Positions 7,445 to 15,292 of a stretch of 38,059 bases of DNA are shown one piece after another. Source of the DNA: Sedimentisphaerales bacterium (GTDB lineage Bacteria; Planctomycetota; Phycisphaerae; Sedimentisphaerales; Anaerohalosphaeraceae). The position numbers and the translations under genes are program-made. The DNA is taken from the NCBI GenBank assembly GCA_016930745.1, contig JAFGGE010000067.1:1-38059 (forward strand). The letters are read 5' to 3'. The stretch's first letter is position 1; the number at the start of each line of letters is the position of its first letter. The notes beneath the pieces were generated by a model that made no database searches, was not told the DNA's origin, and was given only the letters and a program-made list of their open reading frames with translations.

Positions 7445-8542
7445 ATGTTTGGATTTTGCCGCGACAAGACGAGACCAATTGGCCTGGATATCGGCTTTAA
7501 CGCCATCCGCATGATCCAGGTCGCCCAGAATGAGGAAGGTCTGTATATCCGGGCGGCCGATCAGATGCGGTTCGATCCGGACCTGGGCGGCGAGGCCTCC
7601 GGCCGACGCGCGTTTGCCGTCTCGGCGATCCGCGAGATGCTGGCCCGAAGCGATTTTCACCGGCGGGAGGTGGTGACCTGTCTTCCCAACGATTCCCTCA
7701 AGATCAAGAGCCTGCGTTTAGATACGGTAGAACCGGAACAGATTGAAAAATTCATGCGGGAGGAGGTCGTTCATCACTTCGGTCTCCACTATGAAACCGA
7801 TGAAATTCGATACCTCATTGCCGGCAACGCCCACCACGGCGACGAGATCAAGAATGAAGTGATCTTCTTCGGAGCCGACCACCAGACCATCCGGCAGCAT
7901 ATCCTGATGGCGGAGGAAGCCGGATTGACGCCGGTGTCGCTGGATGCGGTGCCCTGCGCCCTGTTTCGCAGCTTTGAGACCTCTCACCGGCGGCAGGAAG
8001 ACCAGCATCTGGTCAGTGTGTTTGTGGATGTGGGCAGTCTCTATACCACGGTCATCATCGGCCGGGGTCAGGAGGTGACGTTTATCAAGCAGATTCCCCT
8101 GGCCGGCCGGCAGCTCGACAAGGATGTGTCCGAGCGGCTTGGCATCGGCCTGTCCGAGGCCGGCGTGCTTCGCTCCAAACTACGCCATGCCGAACAGAAC
8201 GATGTGGATCCGACGACGCGTCAGGCGGTCATCGACGCCATGAGCCATACCATCGAGGAACTGGCCAAGGAAGTCTCTTTATGTTTCCGGTATTACGCGG
8301 TGACATTCCGGGGCGAGCGTCCGGAAGAAATGGTGTTCTCGGGACGGGAGGCGTATGAAGTGACGCTGCTTAACGCACTTCGAAGGCATCTGGGCGTGGA
8401 GATCCGGATTGCCCAGCCCCTGCGCGGATTTGATCTGAGCCGGGTGAATTTGGGGGATGGAGAACAGGAAGAACAGAGCGAATGGGCCGTAGCGATCGGC
8501 CTGAGCATGAAAGGGTATGAGCCGGCACCGGTCGGACGATAG
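7445..8542 (+). CDS. pilM: PilM-like actin-fold inner-membrane complex protein
   Basis: PilM is a cytoplasmic actin-like ATP-binding protein that holds the N-terminal tail of PilN and links the pilus machine to its motor. This 365-residue chain begins PIGLDIGFNAIRMIQV, the phosphate-1 loop of the actin/FtsA fold, and has SVFVDVGSLYTTVIIGRG (phosphate-2 loop) near residue 190 and EMVFSGREAYEVTLLNALRRHLG near residue 295. Length is normal for PilM (about 350). The ATG at 7445 follows AGGA at about 8 bases; a TTG three bases earlier is less likely. PilN, PilO and a PilP/GspC-like gene follow in the usual order. Confidence 0.9.
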   Translation: MFGFCRDKTRPIGLDIGFNAIRMIQVAQNEEGLYIRAADQMRFDPDLGGEASGRRAFAVSAIREMLARSDFHRREVVTCLPNDSLKIKSLRLDTVEPEQIEKFMREEVVHHFGLHYETDEIRYLIAGNAHHGDEIKNEVIFFGADHQTIRQHILMAEEAGLTPVSLDAVPCALFRSFETSHRRQEDQHLVSVFVDVGSLYTTVIIGRGQEVTFIKQIPLAGRQLDKDVSERLGIGLSEAGVLRSKLRHAEQNDVDPTTRQAVIDAMSHTIEELAKEVSLCFRYYAVTFRGERPEEMVFSGREAYEVTLLNALRRHLGVEIRIAQPLRGFDLSRVNLGDGEQEEQSEWAVAIGLSMKGYEPAPVGR

Positions 8543-8546
8543 AACG

Positions 8547-9200
8547 ATGAAAGAAATCGATTTCATTCCGGAGTGGTACAGGTCGGGTCGGCGACGGAAA
8601 ATGAACTACCGTCGCCAGTACGTGATCCTTGGCTGCCTGTTCGGGGCCATGGCGGTGGGCAGCCTGGCTCTGGGATTGTCGGTCTCGAAGGGCCAGGAAT
8701 ATGTCGAGCGGACCGAAGCGGCGCAGGAGACTTATGAGACGATCCAAAATCGTTTTCTCAAGACTCAGGCACAGTTTCTGGGTCTGACCCAGAAACAGCG
8801 ATTGTTGAATACTCTCGATCCGCAGTTGCAGTACGGGGCCGTCATCGCGGAAATCACCCATCTGGTTCCGTCCAATATCATGCTGAAACACCTGACGATC
8901 CAGGCCGAACAGGCCGCCGGACAGGGGCAAACGAAGACCAAGGTCATCCTGGGTTCCGTGCAAAAGGAAGAAGCCGCCGTACTGCCCGAGGCCGGCCAGC
9001 GGTTTAAGCTGGTGATGTCCGGTTTGAGTATGGACACATCCCAGGTCACCCATCTGATCGGCAACCTGAAAAATTCGCCCTACTTTCATCAGATCAATCC
9101 GGGCTATATGCGGAACAAGGCCGTCAAGGGGCATGATTATATCGAATTTGAAGTAAGCTGCTATCTGGCCAATACACGGGAGCAGACAGGAGAACGTTGA
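8547..9200 (+). CDS. pilN: PilN-like inner-membrane protein
   Basis: The 217-residue protein starts MKEIDFIPEWY, a variant of the conserved INLLP-type cytoplasmic tail by which PilN binds PilM. A single transmembrane segment at about residues 28-48 (YVILGCLFGAMAVGSLALGL) is followed by a coiled-coil-prone region rich in Gln, Glu and Arg, and then a ferredoxin-like periplasmic domain. The order pilM-pilN-pilO supports the call. The ATG at 8547 lies 4 bases after the pilM stop and no strong ribosome-binding site is seen, so coupling to pilM translation is likely. Confidence 0.85.
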   Translation: MKEIDFIPEWYRSGRRRKMNYRRQYVILGCLFGAMAVGSLALGLSVSKGQEYVERTEAAQETYETIQNRFLKTQAQFLGLTQKQRLLNTLDPQLQYGAVIAEITHLVPSNIMLKHLTIQAEQAAGQGQTKTKVILGSVQKEEAAVLPEAGQRFKLVMSGLSMDTSQVTHLIGNLKNSPYFHQINPGYMRNKAVKGHDYIEFEVSCYLANTREQTGER

Positions 9201-9204
9201 GCGA

Positions 9205-9753
9205 ATGCGGATCGACAGACAACAACTTGTCATCGGCCTGTTGGCTCTGGCGGTCATCGCCGGATTCGGCATGGTCGGGTATTATCCCCTGATTCACAAG
9301 ACGCATCGGATCAATCGTGTTGTCGAAGAACGGCGCGAATATATGGACAAGACCGATACTCTGGTGGTTCAACTGGCGGGCCTGCAAGCCCGGCTCGAGC
9401 AGCTGGAGGCGGTCGAGTGGCTATACAACCAGCGAATCAGCGCCGACAGCCAGGATGTCAGCGAATTGTGGGGGCAGATCGCCGATGAGATGAAGACGCA
9501 CGGCCTGCAGGACCAGTTGATCCAGCCCCGGGAGCAGACGGTGATCGACGGCCTGCAGTGCAACACGATCAATCTGGAAGGCGCCGGTTCCCTCTCTCAG
9601 ATATTCGCCTTTTTACAATCCCTGGATCGGATGGAGCGGCTGATTCGCTTCCAGAAGCTGGAATTGCAGAACGAAGAAGACTTTTCGGGCCGGCTCAAGC
9701 TTGTCGCCGATGCGAAAGTATATTGCCAGACCGGCTCTTTGACGGGGAAATGA
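9205..9753 (+). CDS. pilO: PilO-like inner-membrane protein
   Basis: A 182-residue bitopic protein: a short basic tail, a transmembrane helix at about residues 9-27 (VIGLLALAVIAGFGMVGYY), a heptad-type coiled coil (residues 35-70), then a periplasmic domain ending with the PilO/GspM-like pattern SLSQIFAFLQSLDRMERLIRFQKLEL. PilO pairs with PilN to form the periplasmic alignment subcomplex between platform and secretin. The stop codon overlaps the start of the next gene (ATGA at 9750-9753). Confidence 0.87.
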   Translation: MRIDRQQLVIGLLALAVIAGFGMVGYYPLIHKTHRINRVVEERREYMDKTDTLVVQLAGLQARLEQLEAVEWLYNQRISADSQDVSELWGQIADEMKTHGLQDQLIQPREQTVIDGLQCNTINLEGAGSLSQIFAFLQSLDRMERLIRFQKLELQNEEDFSGRLKLVADAKVYCQTGSLTGK

Positions 9754-10367
9754 AAGATATGAAAACAGTACGACAAGGCATCTCGGAACCGGGGCTCATT
9801 GCCCGTGAACCCCTGAAAAGAAATCGTGTGGTCATAGCGGGCGTTCTGGTGCTTCTGATGGGAGGCCTGTGGGTGCGCGTCTTCTGGAAGAACGCCTCCG
9901 GTCCCGGTAAGGCGGCCGCGGCGTCCGGATCGAATGCCGCGCCTTTCCTGACGCCCTCCGATTCGCCGACGCGGCTTGCATATGTGGGGCTGCCTTTTGA
10001 ATCGGGCCGCCATGACCAATTGGGCACCGATGTCTTTTCTACAGCGAACTGGGAAGGCGTCTGGAATACGTCTCCGATACAAATCCGGGTCGATCCTGTC
10101 CCGGTCGACGACGCCCCGGCGCGGGCCCGGCAGATGTTCTCCCGGATGACCGTCGAAGGGATTATGAACGACGGGGCGGTCTTGGAAGCCATGATTCAGC
10201 ATGAGGGGAAATACTATCTTGTCCGAAAAGGGCAGACCTTTGAGATCAAACAGGCAGATCGCCTTTTTACCTTTACGATCGAAGACATTGTGAGCAATCG
10301 CGTTACGGTAGCATGGGAAACGGTCCAACACGAAATGGCAATGGTACAGCCCGTTACGGGCGACTAA
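9750..10367 (+). CDS. PilP/GspC-like secretin-contacting inner-membrane protein
   Basis: A 205-residue protein with an N-terminal cytoplasmic stretch of about 25 residues, one transmembrane helix (VVIAGVLVLLMGGLWVRVFW), a Pro/Ala-rich linker, and a small beta domain near the C-terminus reading MTVEGIMNDGAVLEAMIQHEGKYY, then VRKGQTFEI, then FTIEDIVSNRVTVAWE. That pattern (GI, then a bound-peptide strand, a VRxGQ turn, and IxxIxxxxVTL) is the homology-region domain of GspC and PilP, which binds the N0 domain of the secretin. PilP is usually a lipoprotein, while here the anchor is a helix as in GspC, so the protein is intermediate between the two families. An in-frame ATG at 9759 is an alternative start. 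Confidence 0.8.
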   Translation: MKDMKTVRQGISEPGLIAREPLKRNRVVIAGVLVLLMGGLWVRVFWKNASGPGKAAAASGSNAAPFLTPSDSPTRLAYVGLPFESGRHDQLGTDVFSTANWEGVWNTSPIQIRVDPVPVDDAPARARQMFSRMTVEGIMNDGAVLEAMIQHEGKYYLVRKGQTFEIKQADRLFTFTIEDIVSNRVTVAWETVQHEMAMVQPVTGD

Positions 10368-10385
10368 TCAAGAAGGAGAATGATT

Positions 10386-12140
10386 ATGGTGCACAGCAAG
10401 AAAAGCCGAGCGAAAAAAACAGCCCCCATCCTGGCCGTTTGGCTGATCGGCGTAGTATGTATGACCGCGCTGGTCATCGGCCAGGTCAATCCGCCCGTTA
10501 TGTCTGCCTCGACGACGAACCGGACGGCGACGGCATCGGACATAGAGCCGGCCGTCGAGGGAATCACCCTGGATAAACAGGGGCAGGCGATCCAGACGAT
10601 AACGTTTAAGAAAGATATGCCCATCAAGGATGCCCTGAATTTTCTGGCGATGAAGTATCAGAAGAACATCGTCCCCACATCTCACGTCGATGGCCTAGTC
10701 ACGGTGACCAATCTGTACGATGTGACGTTTGAAGAAGCCCTACAGGCCGTAATCGGCACCAATAAGTATGAGGTTAAAGGAAACTTCATCCATGTATATA
10801 CACCCGAAGAGTACGATCAGGTCGTAGGCGATAAGCGTCGCATGGAATACCGCTTCTTTAATTTGTACTACCTGACCGCTGAAGAAGCCAAGAAAATGGT
10901 CACCGCTATCCTGAGCGCCGATGGTTCGGTCGCGACCAGCTCGCCCGCCAAGACGGGCGTGCCCACCGGCGATTCAATCAGTTCCGACGCCAGCGGCGGG
11001 GATAATCTGGCCACTACCGACACGATCGTCGTGCGGGATTATCCCGAGAAGCTGGTCGAGGTCGAAGACCTTCTCAACACGCTGGACGTTCGGCCTCAGC
11101 AGGTCCTGATCGAAGCGACGATCCTCAGCGCCACCCTGACCGAAGATTTTGAGATGGGATTTGATTTGAACTTTGCCGCCGGAGCAACCATTACCAAGGC
11201 GACGGCGGCCGGCTGGGCCAATGGAGGACAGGCCGGGAGCCCCATCGATATCGGCGGCTTTGCCGGGACCGGACAGACGGGCCTGAAGATTGGCGTTACC
11301 GCCGGCGATATCTCCATGTTTATCACGGCTCTGGAAACCTTAACCGATGTGACGATCCTGGCCAATCCCAAGATCCTGGCGATCAACAAGCAGTTGGGAC
11401 AGGTCTATATCGGCACCAAGCTCGGATACCGGGAAGGAGATGTCATCACCGACGGCGGCGCTACCCAACAGGGCGCTGTCAAGTTCCTTGATACCGGCAC
11501 CAAGCTGTCCTTCCGTCCCTACATCGGCAACGACGGCTACATCCGGATGGACATCCATCCCAAAGACAGCACCGGTTCTTTGAATGCCCAGGGCGTGCCC
11601 GATGAAGTCAGCGCTGAATTGTTGACCAATATCGTCGTTCGCGACGGGGAAACGATAGTGATCGGCGGCATGTTCCGCGATCAGATCGACAACACCAGAA
11701 CGCAGGTTCCTCTGCTGGGCGATATCCCCTTCATCGGAGAGGCCTTCCGCAGTACCAACGACATTGTCAAACGTCAGGAAGTCATGGTTCTGTTGACGCC
11801 TCACATCATCAATGATCCCAGAGAAGTCGACGGTCACCTCCGTGCCGAGGACGTCAAACGCAAACGGTGGGGCGCCTACGAGCGGCTGAACTGGATCACA
11901 ACCGCCCGCATGGCCGAAAACAGCTATGCCCGCGCCGCTGAACTGTTCAGCAACGGCGACAGCCATTCCGCTCTGGAAGAGCTGACCTGGGCGCTGCATC
12001 TGCGGCCCACCTATCTGGAAGCCATTCGTCTGCGGGAACGGATCGTCAAATTCCGCGGCGGCGCCGGCGACGACGTGATCGAACGGATCATGATCGAAGC
12101 CATTCAGAAGGAAGATACCGAGAAGTGGAAACGCTTCTAG
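10386..12140 (+). CDS. Secretin (PilQ/GspD family) with C-terminal TPR-like tail
   Basis: Forms the outer-membrane gate of the machine. The 584-residue chain has an N-terminal hydrophobic signal (about residues 12-32), N-domains starting with ITFKKDMPIKDALNFLAMKYQKNIV and the VTNLYDVTFEEALQAVI block, an N3-like RDYPEKLVEVEDLLNTLD segment, and the secretin core from PQQVLIEATILSATLTEDFEMGFDLNF to VPLLGDIPFIGEAFRS and MVLLTPHIIND. About 110 residues follow the core, and include SYARAAELFSNGDSHSALEELTWALHL, a TPR-like helical hairpin; this tail is unusual because most secretins end with an S-domain. The ATG at 10386 was chosen because AAGGAG (10373-10378) lies 7 bases before it; the ATG at 10380 is too close. 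Confidence 0.92.
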   Translation: MVHSKKSRAKKTAPILAVWLIGVVCMTALVIGQVNPPVMSASTTNRTATASDIEPAVEGITLDKQGQAIQTITFKKDMPIKDALNFLAMKYQKNIVPTSHVDGLVTVTNLYDVTFEEALQAVIGTNKYEVKGNFIHVYTPEEYDQVVGDKRRMEYRFFNLYYLTAEEAKKMVTAILSADGSVATSSPAKTGVPTGDSISSDASGGDNLATTDTIVVRDYPEKLVEVEDLLNTLDVRPQQVLIEATILSATLTEDFEMGFDLNFAAGATITKATAAGWANGGQAGSPIDIGGFAGTGQTGLKIGVTAGDISMFITALETLTDVTILANPKILAINKQLGQVYIGTKLGYREGDVITDGGATQQGAVKFLDTGTKLSFRPYIGNDGYIRMDIHPKDSTGSLNAQGVPDEVSAELLTNIVVRDGETIVIGGMFRDQIDNTRTQVPLLGDIPFIGEAFRSTNDIVKRQEVMVLLTPHIINDPREVDGHLRAEDVKRKRWGAYERLNWITTARMAENSYARAAELFSNGDSHSALEELTWALHLRPTYLEAIRLRERIVKFRGGAGDDVIERIMIEAIQKEDTEKWKRF

Positions 12141-12157
12141 GCGAAACGGATATCCCG

Positions 12158-12189
12158 ACTCCGGCCGGGCTTGGCCCGGTCGGAGTTTT
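12158..12189 (+). terminator. Intrinsic terminator or attenuator after the secretin gene
   Basis: A 13-base-pair stem with one G-U pair: ACTCCGGCCGGGC (12158-12170) and GCCCGGTCGGAGT (12174-12186), 3-base loop, followed by TTT (12187-12189). The T tract is short, so termination may be partial, leaving some transcription into the TPR and signalling genes. Confidence 0.7.
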
Positions 12190-12226
12190 CGATTCATCAG
12201 GAACATTAGGGAACGAGGCAGTGATC

Positions 12227-13420
12227 ATGGACAGAGCACGAACAATCGGAACGATGGCGCTGGCGCTGTGGATGATGGCGACAGCGGCCGGATGCGAAAG
12301 TTATCAACAGCGCAAGGCGCAGGCGCGACTTCGTTACGAACGCGCCACCTCCCAGGCCAAGGTCCCGCTGGCCAGAAATTATTTTGAAGAAGGCCGCACG
12401 GAAGACGCCCAAAAAATTCTGGGCGCCTGTCTGACCGCCGATCCGGCCAATGCACAGGCCCATCTGTTAATGGGAGAAATCCAGATCACCCAGGGCCGCA
12501 CAGACGAGGCGAAAACGCATTTTGAAAACGCCCTCGAAACCGACCCGCGACTGCACAAGGCCTGGGCGTATTTAGGATCCATCGCTCATGAACAAAAGCA
12601 GCCTGCACGAGCGATCGAGTGTCATCAGAAAGCTCTGGATCTGGAACCTCTCCATATCGAGTATATTCTGGCGGTGGCGGAATGCCATGTCTTGCAGGGC
12701 GACTATGATCAAGCCCAGTCTTTATTGCACGCCAAGATGCAGATGCTTCCCGGCGACGTGGATCTGCGCATCGCCGTGGCCAACATCAAACACCGCGTAG
12801 GAGATTTGACCGGCGCCACGGCGGACTATCGCCAGGCCCTGGTTCTGGATGAGGACAACACGGAGATCATGGAATCTCTTGGATATTGCTACATTGCCCA
12901 GGATCAATGGCCGCAGGCGGCCCAGATGTTCGAACGGCTGGCTGCCCGGTCCTCCGGCGCCCGCAAGACGGCGTATCAGCAGATCCTGGCCATGTGCAAT
13001 ATGAATGCCGGGCAATACGGCAGGGCGGTCGGCCTCTACAACGATCTCAGCGTCGAGTATCGGGACGACGCTCAGCTCTGGCTGCAGATGGGTCGGGCGG
13101 CTCTGGGCAGCAACGAGCCGGACCGCGCTCTGGCCTGCGCCAAACGGGCTCTGGCCCTTCATCCCAACTGGGAGGACGCCATCGCCGTGAAAGCGTGCGC
13201 ACACTATCTGAACGCCGATTATGTCGGCGCGATTGACACTTTCCGTTCGCTTACCTCCAGCGCCAAACTGGGAGGATTCGCCTGGCTGATGATGGGACGC
13301 AGCTACCAGCAGATCGGTCAGTTGACCCAGGCGCAAAAGGCGTATGAACAGGCGGCCAGGCTGACTCCCGACAGTAAGCTGGTGTCCATGCTGGGCGGCC
13401 ATCAGGAATCCATGCATTGA
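12227..13420 (+). CDS. TPR-repeat lipoprotein, probable secretin accessory (pilotin-like) protein
   Basis: A 397-residue protein with a lipoprotein signal: hydrophobic MALALWMMATAAGC with lipobox Ala-Ala-Gly-Cys near residue 23. The rest consists of about nine or ten 34-residue tetratricopeptide repeats (for example AQAHLLMGEIQITQGRTDEA and KAWAYLGSIAHEQKQPARA), forming a superhelix for protein contacts. In type IV pilus systems the outer-membrane pilotin PilF/PilW/Tgl is a TPR lipoprotein needed for secretin assembly, and its placement next to the secretin here suggests the same job, although PilF is shorter (about 250). The ATG at 12227 follows GAGG at an 8-base distance. Its stop overlaps the TTG start of the kinase. 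Confidence 0.85.
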   Translation: MDRARTIGTMALALWMMATAAGCESYQQRKAQARLRYERATSQAKVPLARNYFEEGRTEDAQKILGACLTADPANAQAHLLMGEIQITQGRTDEAKTHFENALETDPRLHKAWAYLGSIAHEQKQPARAIECHQKALDLEPLHIEYILAVAECHVLQGDYDQAQSLLHAKMQMLPGDVDLRIAVANIKHRVGDLTGATADYRQALVLDEDNTEIMESLGYCYIAQDQWPQAAQMFERLAARSSGARKTAYQQILAMCNMNAGQYGRAVGLYNDLSVEYRDDAQLWLQMGRAALGSNEPDRALACAKRALALHPNWEDAIAVKACAHYLNADYVGAIDTFRSLTSSAKLGGFAWLMMGRSYQQIGQLTQAQKAYEQAARLTPDSKLVSMLGGHQESMH

Positions 13421-14871
13421 ACCATGAAAATGCCAATTTGACGTTTCGACGATTTCAGATTGTCCCTATGGTCTGCTGCGGGATCGTGTTTCTATCGCTC
13501 GGAATGTGTATCCTTTCCTCGGCAACCGCGATGGCGGGCTATATTCCGGTCCTGGCCGGGCTGTCGGGGATGGCGGCTCTGCTGTGGCCGGCGATCGCGT
13601 GGATTCGGACGTTGTCGCGGCTGGAGCGGCTGGAGCGGAATCTGGCCAAGGGACAACCGGGACTCAGTATTTCTCGCAGCGGCGGCATCGCCTCGATTCT
13701 GGCAAGGCAATGTGTCGAAAGCCTGCGGAATTTCCAGGCTCAAACGGAGCAGTCCGGCCAGCGGCAGAACGACCTGAGCCTGAAACTGCAGCTTCTCGAA
13801 AAACAAAAACAGAGCATCGAGCAGATTATTCACACCATTCGGGACGCCGTGGTCGTGGTGGACGGCTTTGATCGGATCGTATTGGCCAATTCCGCCGCCG
13901 AACAGATTTTTGGGTTTTCGGCCCGATCGTCGCTTGCCAGGACGGTCGGAGAGGCGATCGACCATCCTGAATTTGTCGCTTCCATGTGCCATATCCGACA
14001 GAGCAAACTGCCCCATCTCAAACATGAATTGACTGTAAAAGCGGGGGATCATCTCCATGTTTACGATTGCATTTTTTCCTGTATCCGGGACGAAAAACAG
14101 GAAATCGCGGGGGTTGTGGCCATTCTGCACGATATTACGCGGGAAAAGGAAATCTCGCAGATGAAAAACGATTTCGTCAGTCACGTCAGCCATGAACTGA
14201 AAACGCCGCTGGCCAGTATCAATGCCTACGCCGAGATGCTGGTCGATGGGGAAGCGCAGGATGAACAGGCGATCCATCAATTCTGTTCGATCATCCAAAG
14301 CCAGGCCCTGCGGCTCAATCGACTGATCGAGGATATTTTAAATATCTCCCGCATCGAATCGGGTCTGATCAAAGTGGACAAGCAAAATCTGAGTATGGCG
14401 CTGCTGATGCGGGATGCCGTGGAGATGATCACCAGCTACGCGCAGGAAAAGAACATAACGATTCACACGCCGCCGGCCATTTTGTACGACCAGGTCCACG
14501 CCGATAAAGACATGATCAGTCAGGTCATCATCAACCTGCTCAGCAATGCGGTTAAATATACGCCGCAGGGCGGGTCGGTCTCGATCGAATCCCAGGTGAA
14601 CGAAGCCGACGGGGTCATTCGAGTCAGCGTGATCGACACGGGGGTGGGCATCCCTCCCGAAGCGGTCGACCACGTATTCGATAAATTCTATCGCGTCGAA
14701 CAAAATAAAAAAGTGGCCAAGGGAACCGGTCTTGGCCTCAATCTGGTCAAGCAAATTGTCGAGACAGTGCACGGCGGACGGGTGTTTGTCGCCAGCGAAG
14801 TGGGTAAGGGAAGCACCTTTGGTTTTGAAATCCCCCTGGCGGCCGGCCAACAGATAACGGCGAAAGCCTAG
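13417..14871 (+). CDS. Membrane-bound sensor histidine kinase with PAS domain
   Basis: A 484-residue kinase. Two hydrophobic segments lie at about residues 17-37 and 43-62, a PAS domain at about 130-240 (IRDAVVVVDGFDRIVLANSAAEQIFGFSA), a HisKA dimerisation domain with the phospho-acceptor in VSHVSHELKTPLASI, and an HATPase domain with N-box NLLSNAVKYTPQGG, G1 box DTGVGIPPE and G2 box GTGLGLNLVKQIV. The arrangement resembles PhoR/ResE-type kinases. The start is TTG at 13417, overlapping the stop of the TPR gene as TTGA; the first in-frame ATG (13468) falls within the first membrane segment and is less likely. The response regulator follows after 14 bases. Confidence 0.93.
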   Translation: MNHENANLTFRRFQIVPMVCCGIVFLSLGMCILSSATAMAGYIPVLAGLSGMAALLWPAIAWIRTLSRLERLERNLAKGQPGLSISRSGGIASILARQCVESLRNFQAQTEQSGQRQNDLSLKLQLLEKQKQSIEQIIHTIRDAVVVVDGFDRIVLANSAAEQIFGFSARSSLARTVGEAIDHPEFVASMCHIRQSKLPHLKHELTVKAGDHLHVYDCIFSCIRDEKQEIAGVVAILHDITREKEISQMKNDFVSHVSHELKTPLASINAYAEMLVDGEAQDEQAIHQFCSIIQSQALRLNRLIEDILNISRIESGLIKVDKQNLSMALLMRDAVEMITSYAQEKNITIHTPPAILYDQVHADKDMISQVIINLLSNAVKYTPQGGSVSIESQVNEADGVIRVSVIDTGVGIPPEAVDHVFDKFYRVEQNKKVAKGTGLGLNLVKQIVETVHGGRVFVASEVGKGSTFGFEIPLAAGQQITAKA

Positions 14872-14885
14872 ACGAGGAGACGGCA

Positions 14886-15269
14886 ATGGCGGACAAGAAG
14901 GTATTGGTCGTAGACGATGAAATTCATATTGTGCAGGTCGTGGCGATCAAGCTTCGCAATAACGGATATCAGGTCTTCACGGCGGAAAACGGCGCCGAAG
15001 CGCTGGAACTGGCCGGGCGTGAAAAACCCGATGTGATCATTTCCGATTTTCAGATGCCGGTGATGACCGGACTGGAGCTGGCGGAGAATCTGCGTAAACA
15101 CAGCGAGACCGCCGACATTCCCGTCGTGATGCTGACGGCACGGGGCTTTGCGATCGACGATACGCAGCGGGAAACCCTGCGGATCGCGGCCTGCCTGAGC
15201 AAGCCTTTCAGCCCCCGGGAAGTTTTACAGTGCATCGAGGAAGTTATCAGCCATAGTACAGCGGCATAA
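14886..15269 (+). CDS. Single-domain CheY-like response regulator
   Basis: A 127-residue receiver with no output domain. The acidic pair Asp10-Asp11 (LVVDDE), the phospho-acceptor Asp54 (DVIISDFQMP), Thr in MLTARG and Lys in LSKPFSP are all present, so it should be phosphorylatable. A GAGGAG site precedes the ATG. The kinase upstream is the obvious donor; the HD-GYP protein immediately downstream lacks a receiver of its own, so this small protein probably works through protein contact, perhaps with HD-GYP or the motor complex. Confidence 0.95.
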   Translation: MADKKVLVVDDEIHIVQVVAIKLRNNGYQVFTAENGAEALELAGREKPDVIISDFQMPVMTGLELAENLRKHSETADIPVVMLTARGFAIDDTQRETLRIAACLSKPFSPREVLQCIEEVISHSTAA

Positions 15270-15292
15270 TATTGCCTGGAGAGTGGGGAAGT

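Noticed and set aside
6785..7660. 291-codon minus-strand open frame over the GspH-like gene and the start of pilM
   Set aside because: Spans two real genes on the opposite strand and has no recognisable features.
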